This document shows positions 45,201-52,794 of a stretch of DNA of 64,000 bases, piece after piece. The stretch covers positions 1 to 64,000 of the forward strand of contig NZ_QBAW01000003.1 of NCBI RefSeq assembly GCF_009689985.1, given 5' to 3'. Every line of letters starts with the position of its first letter. Position 1 is the first letter of the stretch. A program made the translations under genes and the position numbers. Below the pieces are notes generated by a model. That model had not been told where the DNA came from. It saw only the letters and a list, made by a program, of their open reading frames with translations, and did not search any database. Source of the stretch: Helicobacter pylori. GTDB lineage: Bacteria; Campylobacterota; Campylobacteria; Campylobacterales; Helicobacteraceae.

Positions 45201-48200
45201 AAAATTTCCATGATTGCGTTTTTAAAAGCACTCACGCCTAAGAGGTTATTCACTTCAGTAGGGCTAAGCAAAGAGCTTAAAGTCTTAGATCCAAAATCTT
45301 TAGGGATCATGTTGGCTAAATCTTTAGGGATAGCGTTATTATTCAAGCTTTCTTCATAAACAATATTAGAAAGCGCATTCCCTAAACCTTTTTCTCCAAA
45401 AAGCTTTTCAATGCCACCTTGCCCTAGATAAGAAAAGATTTTATCAGTCCCTTGAGCGTCAATATTGGCTTGATTAAGCACTAAATTCGTCGTGCTTTCA
45501 AAAGACACATTCGCGCTCCCTCCACTCCCCCAAGCGTTCCCGCTGCCGATTGTCCCGGTAATGTAAATGTTTTTAGCCTTAAAATTAGCGTTAATATAGC
45601 CTAAATAAGGCGCGCTAGAATTAAGCAATTGCCCCAAATTAGTCTGTCTGAACATCTGGCAAGTGTTATCCCCAACCGCACATGGATTTTTATAGCCATC
45701 GCCTCCAAACCACACCACGCTATTAGTGTTCGTTTGCCCTTCTTTGATCGCCCCTACAACGAGATTGCCTTGAGAGAAATCATAATTAGTTGTGTTAGAA
45801 AAATTATTGATGATCTTCAATAAACTCTTCCAATTTGCTTGGTTTAAAGCAATGCCATATTCTTTTAAGATACTAAAAATCGTTTCAAAGCTATCCGGGC
45901 TATTGAGATTGAGATTGTCTAAAGCCCCTGAAGATAAAAGATTGGCTATTTTAGGCAAAAACTCCTTACCCAAACTAGCGATCATATTCAAATCTTGCTT
46001 AGTGATAGCCTGATTATAAATGTGTAAGGCTTGTAAGGGTTGGTTTTGCGCGTTATAAGTCCCGGGTATCTCATTATTCTTACCAAAGCCTTTGATATTG
46101 CTACTCAAATAATAAGTGCCGGCTTTATCGCTTGTGTGATTATAGGAATTAGAGCTTTCATCATAAGGGTTTTTTTGGTAATCATACAAGCTAGGAGCGA
46201 GATTAAATGCCGTATTATTAGAAACGCCGTTTTGAGAGATTTGGATTTTCAGGCGGTTGTTATGCAAGGTTTCTGTAATCGTTTCAGTCGTATTGAGCGG
46301 GTTAGTGAAACTCCAAGAATGAACGCCGTTATTGAACGAGTAATTAGCTTTGTCAATCTGTATGCCATAAAAACGGATCTTTTCATAGCCGTTATTCCCC
46401 ATTAAACCCTGAATGTTTTGAGCTTGTAAAATATTATAAACTAAGGGCTTGTTTTTTGCATCAAACAAATTCACATTAGACAGATTCAAAACGCCTTGAG
46501 ATCCAAAGCTGAAATTCCCGCTTGCATTAATAGATAAAGCGTTACCTCCATTGCCTAAAAGGTTTAGAGTGCCATTTAAAAGAACGCTTTGAAAATTTAG
46601 GGTGCTGTTGTTACCTAAATCAAATGAAGCGTCTGCATTAAAGGTCGCTAGTTTAGTGAAAGAAATTTGAGAATTATTAGCATAAAAACTCACAGGAGCG
46701 TTAAAAACGCTATCGCCATTGAAGTTCAACAAGCTTGATCCGTTGAGGTTGAAATCCGTTTCCCCTTCTACGCTAAGTGCATTAAAGCTCGCTTGAGAAC
46801 TTTCAGCTAAATTCATCGTAGAGTTATTTTCAAAAGTGGAAGCCCCTTGGAAATTGATATGGATATTTTTAGCCCTTAGATTGAGTGTGGCTTGATTAAA
46901 ATTCGTATTCCCTTTGAAATTGATAAGGCGCACAGAATTGCCAAAATCAGGCGTTTTACCAAATAGAGGGATTCCATAAAAGGTAACATTAGCGTTATTG
47001 AAATTTGCTTGATTGAAGCTTAATTGAGCGTTAGGGTTCAAATTCAAATAAGACACCCCGTTAAAAGCGGTTGTGCCGTTAAAATTCGCCACGCTGTTGT
47101 TGTAAAAAGAAAGGCTTGAAGCGTTTTCTAAAGTCGTTTGGGTTTGGCTATCCCCAATATTAATAGCAGCGTTGGGTTTGACTGAAAGCCTGGAATTATT
47201 GAAAGTAACATTCCCATTCAATGAAGACTGATTCACATTTTTAGACACATCAATAACCATTTGAGAGTTATTGAAAATAATGTTATTGGCTTTCAAATCA
47301 TAGCGGATGCCCCCTCCTAAAATGGAATTAGTGAATATCAAATCTGTATTCGCAGCCATATTCACATACGAAGAACCGCTTTCAGTCGCTCCGTTAATAT
47401 TGGTCCAGCCGCTAAAAGTGGTGTTTTCAAAAGTGATACGCCCTGAATTAAAATTAAAGCCTCCCCATGTGAAATCCCTAAAGTTAGAGTTTTTAATATC
47501 CATAGAAAACCTGGAATTAAAATTCGCCCATGAATGCTGACTCGCGCTAGTTTGTAAGCCCATAGCCACGGTTTGGAAATTCGTATAATTCAACCCGTCA
47601 GCGTTCAAGGTTTTATCAGCGTTAAAATTAATCGTCGCCCCACCGCCAGCGTTAGGGTTGCCAACATTAAAGTTATTCGTTAAAAAGATATTAGTCGCGT
47701 TGAAATTGCCATGCAAATACAGCAAATTATTCTTACCAAACCAGATAGATCCGCCATTGTTATTGGCTTTTTCTTGCGCACTCCCTAAAAGCAAAGTCCC
47801 TACCACCGTAGCCCCAAAGTTCAGCGACCATGCAAAAGCGCTAGAGCCGATAAGATCTTGATTTTTATAAGGTGCGATGTAGCACACGCCAACACACACA
47901 GGGGTTTTTCCTGGAATAAAATCAAATTGCTTCCTCACTTGACTCCAAATATCCTTAGAATCAGCGTCTGTGTGGAAAGACGAAGAGTGGAGCGTAAGGT
48001 ATTTATAAGTGATAGATCCCGAATTAAAAGTTTCTTCAAAAACAAATTTTTGGCCGTTGCTTTGAGTGAATTGCACAAAATAAGTGTTTTTCTCCGTCCT
48101 TAATAAAGTCCCTCGTTCGCCACCATAATGGATCAAATTCCATAAATTTTGCGAAAAAGCATTATCCGCCAAAGCTTGGTTATTGTATTTGATGCTATCC

Positions 48201-51200
48201 CCACTTAAAAGCGTGTAAGTGGTTTCATTGGTCAAATTCCTTTCAATATTAAAAATACTATCATTTTCAATAGAAACTGATCCTTTAAGGCGGCTGAAAG
48301 GATCGCTGTTGATGAGCGTGTTTGTGCCTTTAAAAGTGGTGTTTTTAGTGTCATTAAACGAATAGCTACCGCCATTAAACGAGTTGTTGTTGAAGATAAG
48401 GTTTTGCACTCTGGCATTGATATTATAGGAATTGAAGGTGTTGTTTTCTAGGGTTAAAGAATTTCCAGTGCTGTTTTCACCCCCTTTATAAATCAAGGTG
48501 CCGTTATCATTGAAGGCCACATTTTTAATCACTGCCTTCCCGTTAGCACTAGCGTTATCCACACCAAAATTCCCCCCTCCATTCACAGAGCCTTTATCCC
48601 AAGTAATGTTATTGGCCTTAAGGTTAAAGCCTCCATGCGGGGTTTGGTTGCTAAAATTGGCGTTTGTTGCATTCAAATTACCATTATTGACAATGAAATT
48701 CATCCATGAATTTTGCAAACCGGCTTTATCGTTATTCAAATTAGCGTTAGCGATATTCAAACGCTCTTGAGCGTTAAACACTAAAGTCGCGCCCCCACCG
48801 GTTTGAGCGCCATTACCAGAGCGAATCGTGCCGGTAATATCAATTTGATTGGCTTTAAAAACGCCTTGAATATAGCCCACTAGCCCCCATTCAGCCCCTG
48901 AAGTTTTCCCAAAACTCACCACGCTATTAGAAGCGGGATTCGCCCCATCAAGAAAAGGGGTGGTCTGATTGAACACTAAAACGCTGTTAGCGCCGCTATA
49001 ATCTTGCGTGAAAACGCCTGTGCCAGCATTCTTCCAAGTCGTCATGCCGTTGAGATAGAACACGGTGTTACTGACGTTATTATTGATATTTTTAAGATGG
49101 AATACATCATTGTGGATACTCACGCAATGCGTATAGCCTAGAGTGCATAAACGAGTGAGCGTGATCCCATTATTAAAATTTTCTTTGATGTAGTAAGTCA
49201 AGCCGTTATCGGTGAAATGGATATTATAAATTTTAGCGCTGCTTGGCACGGATTGATCCTTATTTACTAGCGTGCCGCTAGGGTTTTCCCCACTAATCCA
49301 GCGCAACATTTGATACAAAGCGTTATTATTATCCTTATAATCCACGCTTTTAGCGTTAAGCAATTGATAAGTCGTGCCCACGCTTAAACTGCTCAAAAGC
49401 CCTTGCATGTTGAAAACAACGCCCTTATTGAAAGTAAAAGCTGTTTGAGCGCCATTTATTTTGAATTGATTATTCACATTGAAAGCATCATCAGTAAAAC
49501 TGACTTTAGGGGTATTGTTGAAATTAAACACGCCCCCATTGAACGAGTTATGATTAAAATCCACTTGCTTAGCGTCAAAACTAAACGAACCATTATTAAA
49601 CGAATTGTTATTAAAAGCATTTGTTTGCTCTGCGTGGTTGAAATTAAACGAACCGCCATTAAATTTGTCTTCATTAAAGGCGTTATTCACGCCATCAAAA
49701 GAATAAGAAGCGTCATCTAAAACGGATTTTTCAATGGTGGTCTTGCCTTGAAACTTAAAATTCCCTGCTAAAAAGTTCGTGTTTTTAAAGGTGTAAGAAT
49801 TTTCAGCGCCTTGAAATTTATAATAAGCCTTGTTGAAATTCACACTATCAAAAGCACCATTACCGGTAAAATCATACCCCCCACCCGTCCAATCGTAAAA
49901 ATCAGACTGAGAAACATTGATCTTACCACTCCCAGAGCCATTCCCTAAAGCGATAAAAGTCATGTAAGAGTTTTGTGAAGTGGTTTTTAGGTTTTTAAAA
50001 TCAGCTCCAGCGATATTAATTTCAGTCGCGCCCACAAAATTCAAAGTCGCTCCCCCACCGGTTTGAGCGCCATTCCCAGACATCATGTTACCGGTGATAT
50101 AAACCCTATCGGCCGTAAAAGTGCCAGTAATATATCCCGTTTTCCCCCAATTAACCCCTTGATACCCCCCAAAACGCACCGTGCTGTTAGATTTAGGGAT
50201 GCTGCCATTAGCCCAAGGGGTCGTAGCGTTAAAGACTAAAGCACTGTTTTTCCCGCCATAGGTTTGAGAAAATCTCGCATTAGTGTAATTCCAAGTGTTT
50301 AAGCCGTTAAGATAAAAAATCGCATCAGCTCTATCATCATTAATATTTTTTAAGTTAAAGACATTATCATAAATATTCACGCTATTGGTGTAGTAAATAT
50401 TATTCGCACCATAATAGACAGATTGTAAAACAATAGAATTAGGGCTAAAAATTTGTCTAAAATTATAGAGCGTGCCGCCTAAATTGTAGGTTACATAGTA
50501 AGTGTGGGTGTTGTTATTAGAAGTGGCGTTTTTGCTGTTGTCTTTTGTGGCTTGCGTGTTTTTAAGCCTGATGATATTCCATAAGTTGCTGACATCATTG
50601 TAAGCGATAGAGCCATTTTTCATGCTAAAGAGCGTGTAAGCGCTCCCTATGCTGGGCGTGTAATTTTGAATATTAAAAACCGCATTAGGATTAATGGTAA
50701 CTTTAGCGCTCATATTGACAAAGGGCGAAGTGGGGTTGTTGATCGTGGTTGTGCCTTGAAAATGAACGCTAGCATTAGATCTATCAAAAACGAACCAACC
50801 CCCATTAAAGGTCAAATTGTTAAAAGTGATATTGCTTGCATTAAGAATGTAGGCATTTCCTATAGTATTAGTGTTGCCATTAGGCATGCTCCCTAGAGCG
50901 CTGTTATTAAAGGTAACGCTATTGGCGTTAAGATTGAGTTTATAATGATTGATATTAGAGTTAGTAAAGGTGATGCTCCCCCCGATACCATTCCCACCCT
51001 TATAAGTGAGCGCGCCGTTATTGTTGAAAGTTACCCCGCTAATGGTGGTTGTGCCATTGCTATCCACATTATCAAAGCCAAAATTCCCGCCATTGACGAT
51101 CCCGCCATTATAAGTGATCTTTCGCCCCATCACATTAAAGCCCCCATTAGGGGTTTGGTTGCCAAAATCCGTGTTTGTCAAATTCACGCTATGATTGGAA

Positions 51201-51808
51201 ATCAAATTGATCCAAGAAGTTTGCATCCCGGCTCTGTTATTTTGAAAATAAGCCCCATTAGCGCTTAATTCGTTTGAGCTTTCAAAAACAAGTATCGCCC
51301 CTCCGCCGGTTTTTAACTCATTACCCGATCCAACAGCTCCTGTGATAAAAATATCTCTAGCCTTAAAAACCCCTGTAATAAAACCTATATAGCCCTTTTC
51401 CCCAAACCACACAGAAGAATTATTAGGCGTTGCGGAAGCGTTTTTTGTCCCTATGTATAACTTACTATTATTATAGTTTTGCGTAAAACTCCTATTCCCC
51501 CCAGCCCAAGTGCGCAAAGGGCTGATATAGTAGGATTTGTTGTTATTGTTTTCATTCACGCTATTGAGCCAATACACCGAACTATTATAATCTTCACTTT
51601 GAGCGCTCAAAGCCGAAACGAACCCTAGCCCTAAGAAGATTTTTTTATTAATGGATAGAGAAGAATTTGAATGCGTTTTTAAGGAGTAAATTGTCAAAGG
51701 CGAGTTTTTGATTGTGTATTTTTTAGCGATTTTCTTTTTAATACCCTTAAAAGAGCGGTTTTTACTAAAGCGTTCCCTTAAATCTATTTTGCCATTTCTA
51801 TAAGTCAT
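42242..51808 (-). CDS. faaA: VacA-like giant autotransporter (FaaA)
   Basis: The 3188-residue protein is one of the three VacA-like autotransporters of H. pylori. Position (HP0610/HP0609) and size point to FaaA, reported to sit on the flagellar sheath and aid colonisation. An extended N-region precedes a signal segment (INKKIFLGLGFVSALSAQS, about 54-72). The passenger is beta-helical and Asn/Gly/Ser-rich, with at least five modules built around an ITG...SGNGAQTGGGATL-type sequence (about 1.2 kb apart, the last one 2.1 kb) and many 'FNN.SFNGGSF'-type short repeats. A helical insertion (about 2100-2400) is richer in Leu/Lys. The last ~270 residues form the beta-barrel translocator, ending in NITGNIGMRLAF with a terminal Phe. 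The frame is open throughout. The start ATG has AAAGGG upstream and a clear TATAAT. Confidence 0.93.
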   Translation of the reverse strand: MTYRNGKIDLRERFSKNRSFKGIKKKIAKKYTIKNSPLTIYSLKTHSNSSLSINKKIFLGLGFVSALSAQSEDYNSSVYWLNSVNENNNNKSYYISPLRTWAGGNRSFTQNYNNSKLYIGTKNASATPNNSSVWFGEKGYIGFITGVFKARDIFITGAVGSGNELKTGGGAILVFESSNELSANGAYFQNNRAGMQTSWINLISNHSVNLTNTDFGNQTPNGGFNVMGRKITYNGGIVNGGNFGFDNVDSNGTTTISGVTFNNNGALTYKGGNGIGGSITFTNSNINHYKLNLNANSVTFNNSALGSMPNGNTNTIGNAYILNASNITFNNLTFNGGWFVFDRSNASVHFQGTTTINNPTSPFVNMSAKVTINPNAVFNIQNYTPSIGSAYTLFSMKNGSIAYNDVSNLWNIIRLKNTQATKDNSKNATSNNNTHTYYVTYNLGGTLYNFRQIFSPNSIVLQSVYYGANNIYYTNSVNIYDNVFNLKNINDDRADAIFYLNGLNTWNYTNARFSQTYGGKNSALVFNATTPWANGSIPKSNSTVRFGGYQGVNWGKTGYITGTFTADRVYITGNMMSGNGAQTGGGATLNFVGATEINIAGADFKNLKTTSQNSYMTFIALGNGSGSGKINVSQSDFYDWTGGGYDFTGNGAFDSVNFNKAYYKFQGAENSYTFKNTNFLAGNFKFQGKTTIEKSVLDDASYSFDGVNNAFNEDKFNGGSFNFNHAEQTNAFNNNSFNNGSFSFDAKQVDFNHNSFNGGVFNFNNTPKVSFTDDAFNVNNQFKINGAQTAFTFNKGVVFNMQGLLSSLSVGTTYQLLNAKSVDYKDNNNALYQMLRWISGENPSGTLVNKDQSVPSSAKIYNIHFTDNGLTYYIKENFNNGITLTRLCTLGYTHCVSIHNDVFHLKNINNNVSNTVFYLNGMTTWKNAGTGVFTQDYSGANSVLVFNQTTPFLDGANPASNSVVSFGKTSGAEWGLVGYIQGVFKANQIDITGTIRSGNGAQTGGGATLVFNAQERLNIANANLNNDKAGLQNSWMNFIVNNGNLNATNANFSNQTPHGGFNLKANNITWDKGSVNGGGNFGVDNASANGKAVIKNVAFNDNGTLIYKGGENSTGNSLTLENNTFNSYNINARVQNLIFNNNSFNGGSYSFNDTKNTTFKGTNTLINSDPFSRLKGSVSIENDSIFNIERNLTNETTYTLLSGDSIKYNNQALADNAFSQNLWNLIHYGGERGTLLRTEKNTYFVQFTQSNGQKFVFEETFNSGSITYKYLTLHSSSFHTDADSKDIWSQVRKQFDFIPGKTPVCVGVCYIAPYKNQDLIGSSAFAWSLNFGATVVGTLLLGSAQEKANNNGGSIWFGKNNLLYLHGNFNATNIFLTNNFNVGNPNAGGGATINFNADKTLNADGLNYTNFQTVAMGLQTSASQHSWANFNSRFSMDIKNSNFRDFTWGGFNFNSGRITFENTTFSGWTNINGATESGSSYVNMAANTDLIFTNSILGGGIRYDLKANNIIFNNSQMVIDVSKNVNQSSLNGNVTFNNSRLSVKPNAAINIGDSQTQTTLENASSLSFYNNSVANFNGTTAFNGVSYLNLNPNAQLSFNQANFNNANVTFYGIPLFGKTPDFGNSVRLINFKGNTNFNQATLNLRAKNIHINFQGASTFENNSTMNLAESSQASFNALSVEGETDFNLNGSSLLNFNGDSVFNAPVSFYANNSQISFTKLATFNADASFDLGNNSTLNFQSVLLNGTLNLLGNGGNALSINASGNFSFGSQGVLNLSNVNLFDAKNKPLVYNILQAQNIQGLMGNNGYEKIRFYGIQIDKANYSFNNGVHSWSFTNPLNTTETITETLHNNRLKIQISQNGVSNNTAFNLAPSLYDYQKNPYDESSNSYNHTSDKAGTYYLSSNIKGFGKNNEIPGTYNAQNQPLQALHIYNQAITKQDLNMIASLGKEFLPKIANLLSSGALDNLNLNSPDSFETIFSILKEYGIALNQANWKSLLKIINNFSNTTNYDFSQGNLVVGAIKEGQTNTNSVVWFGGDGYKNPCAVGDNTCQMFRQTNLGQLLNSSAPYLGYINANFKAKNIYITGTIGSGNAWGSGGSANVSFESTTNLVLNQANIDAQGTDKIFSYLGQGGIEKLFGEKGLGNALSNIVYEESLNNNAIPKDLANMIPKDFGSKTLSSLLSPTEVNNLLGVSAFKNAIMEILNSKTVGDVFGENGLLNALDPVKRKEIDQMLLEQIQAHSSGFEKFIVKTLGIENVENFINNWYGKQSLSAFANNFVPGGLNQALDKIGSSADSKELQGFLNKTTFGDILNQMINQAPLVNKLISWLGPQDLSVLVNIALNSITNPSEELTNTISSIGEKALNDLLGEGVVNKIMSNQVLGQMINKIIADKGLGGVYHQGLGSILPKSLQDELKQLGFGSLLGSRGLHNLWQKGNFNFVAKDYLFTNNSSFSNATGGELNFVAGKSIIFNGKNTINFTQYQGRLSFVSKDFSNISLDTLNATNGLILNAPRNDISVQKGQICVNVLNCMGEKKTNLSNTSTSTDETLEVNANNFAFLGSIRANGLVDFSKVLQNTTIGTLDLGPNATFKANNLIVNNAFNNNSNYRADISGNLNVVKGAALSTNENGLNVGGNFKSEGPLTFNLKRPTDKTILSVTGASTIMSYNNQALIHFNTQKQGAYTLINAKRMVYGYDNQTILGGSLSDYLKLYTLIDFNGKRMQLKGDLLSYDNQPVNIKDGGLVVSFKDNQGQMVYSSILYDKVQVTVSDKPMDIHAPSLEYYIKYIQGSAGLNAIKSAGNNSILWLNELFVAKGGNPLFAPYYLQDNPTEHIVTLMKDITSTLGMLSKPNLKNNSTDALQLNTYTQQMSRLAKLSNFASFDSTDFSERLSSLKNQRFADAIPNAMDVILKYSQRDKLKNNLWATGVGGVSFVENGTGTLYGVNVGYDRFIKGVIVGGYAAYGYSGFYERITNSKSDNVDVGLYARAFIKKSELTFSVNETWGANKNQISSNDTLLSMINQSYKYSTWTTNAKVNYGYDFIFKNKSIILKPQIGLRYYYIGMTGLDGVMNNALYNQFKANADPSKKSVLTIDLALENRHYFNTNSYFYAIGGVGRDLLVNSMGDKLVRFIGNNTLSYRKGELYNTFASITTGGEVRLFKSFYANAGVGARFGLDYKMINITGNIGMRLAF

Positions 51809-51872
51809 ATTTTGAACCCTTTCATGTGGTCATACTCGTTGTTATATTTTTTGATGCTATCCATTATACAAT

Positions 51873-51878
51873 ATCAAT
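51873..51878 (-). promoter_or_regulatory. -10 element of faaA
   Basis: TATAAT on the minus strand in the context ATTGTATAATGG, about 65 bases before the faaA ATG. Confidence 0.6.
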
Positions 51879-51890
51879 TAAAAACGGCAC

Positions 51891-51913
51891 GATCTCCTTA
51901 TATCATAAGGATC
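51891..51913. promoter_or_regulatory. Inverted repeat over the faaA -35 region
   Basis: GATCtCCTTAT-ATC-ATAAGGATC is a nine-pair dyad with one bulged base. It covers the position where a -35 would sit for the TATAAT at 51873. It could be an operator or a hairpin left by the adjacent mobile element. No known H. pylori regulator site is recognised. Confidence 0.35.
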
Positions 51914-51958
51914 TTATCTTATTGATAACGACCACCAATAGGCTATTTTTATTCTCTC

Positions 51959-52112
51959 GTGAAGCACCCAACCGCTAAAGCGATTGGGCTTCCTCGGCTG
52001 ATGTTGCCCGTAGGGAGAGTTTGGTTCTCACTCTGTGTCCCTATAGTAGGGATTTTACAGAGTTTGAGCTCCAACGCATTCCCTACAGGTCTCACACATT
52101 ATATCTCCAAAG
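51959..52112 (-). ncRNA. Omega-RNA-like scaffold at the TnpB 3' end (relic)
   Basis: In IS200/IS605 elements the guide (omega) RNA of TnpB is made from the 3' end of tnpB and the right end. It stops with a hairpin of the form GGAAGCCC-stem-GGGT-x-TTCAC, followed by the guide copied from flanking DNA. Here GAGGAAGCCCAATCGCTTT, then AGCGGTTGGGTGCTTCAC, keep that form; one pair that looks mismatched in DNA becomes a G-U pair in the RNA. The would-be guide starts at 51958 and runs toward faaA (AGAGAATAAAAATAGCC). Whether it is transcribed is unknown; a trans-acting TnpB would be needed. Confidence 0.45.
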
Positions 52113-52223
52113 GCGTAACTTTGTGCACTTCCTGCACTAGATACGAATGTATGGGGATATGATACCATGAATTGGTAGCATTTATCCCAAACACTAAAGA
52201 TATTTGGGATTTCTGCTTGAGTG
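51959..52223 (-). mobile_element. Non-autonomous IS200/IS605-family remnant (mini-IS605-like)
   Basis: The element lies between faaA and the small OMP gene and reads on the minus strand. The left end follows TTTAAC (52229-52224), the target reported for IS605, and overlaps the OMP stop codon. After 13 bases comes a hairpin, CCCAAA-TATCTTTAGTG-TTTGGG (52207-52186 core, 52184-52210 in full). The right end has a matching hairpin CCCAATCGC-TTTA-GCGGTTGGG (51988-51967), flanked by GGAAG and TGCTTCAC. Both loops contain CTTTAG. Between them is a broken TnpB (OrfB) C-terminus: frames reading VHKVTPLEI, then RPVGNALELK, then GTQSENQTLPTGNISRGS. No tnpA or tnpB catalytic part remains. The plus-strand ORF across it is an artefact. 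Confidence 0.72.
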
Positions 52224-52224
52224 G

Positions 52225-52794
52225 TTAAAACATATAGCTATAAGCCGCATGGATAAAAACGCTCTCTAAAAAATAAGAATTTTTAAAAGAATTTCTAGTC
52301 TTTGAAAAAGGGATTTTAGCCCCAAGCTCTACGCGGTGGTGATGAGCAATCGTGCTGCCAAGCCCCACATTAAACAAGCCGTTATAACCCATAAACGAAC
52401 TATTTTTCATGCCTAAATGGTTATTTTGATAAAAATACCCTATCCCAAGCCCCCCATACACCCCAAAGCTGTATTTTTTGTAAGTGTAAAAATCGCTCAA
52501 CACATCCATATTTAAGCTCAATAAAGAAGTGTTAATCGTGTGGAATGCGGTTGGTTTGATTGTCATAAGGTAGGAAAATTCACCCCTTAACGCTAAAGCT
52601 TTAAAAAAAGCGAATTGATACCCCCCTTTAGCCCCCCATAAAAAAGCCGTATAAGAAGAATCGCTAGCTGGTTTTGGGGTTATTTTAATAGGGGCTAAAC
52701 CCACCATAGCCCCAAAATAAATATGACTTTTTTTAGGCTCAAACGCCCCTAACAAGCCCACCCATAAAGCTAAAATGAAAACAATCTTTTTCAT
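52225..52794 (-). CDS. Small outer-membrane beta-barrel protein
   Basis: The 189-residue product has a signal peptide (MKKIVFILALWVGLLGAFE) and alternating amphipathic strands with aromatic girdles, such as KSHIYFGAMVGLAPIKI, FGVYGGLGIGYFYQNN and GYNGLFNVGLGSTIAHHHRVELGAKI. It ends in the typical last strand SVFIHAAYSYMF with a terminal Phe. This is the small H. pylori OMP (Hof/Hop-related) layout of eight strands. Its start overlaps the hefC stop by four bases, so it is the last gene of the hemE-hefABC transcript. Its role in efflux is not shown. Confidence 0.82.
   Translation of the reverse strand: MKKIVFILALWVGLLGAFEPKKSHIYFGAMVGLAPIKITPKPASDSSYTAFLWGAKGGYQFAFFKALALRGEFSYLMTIKPTAFHTINTSLLSLNMDVLSDFYTYKKYSFGVYGGLGIGYFYQNNHLGMKNSSFMGYNGLFNVGLGSTIAHHHRVELGAKIPFSKTRNSFKNSYFLESVFIHAAYSYMF

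Noticed and set aside
42791..51268. Many plus-strand ORFs of 60-120 codons opposite faaA
   Set aside because: They come from the biased codon use of the Asn/Gly-rich passenger on the other strand; no ribosome sites, no recognisable domains, and the minus frame is open over 3188 codons.
51959..52162. Plus-strand 67-codon ORF starting MKHPTAKAIGLP
   Set aside because: It is the antisense of an IS200/IS605 right end; such ORFs are common false calls. The hairpin and TnpB scraps read on the minus strand.
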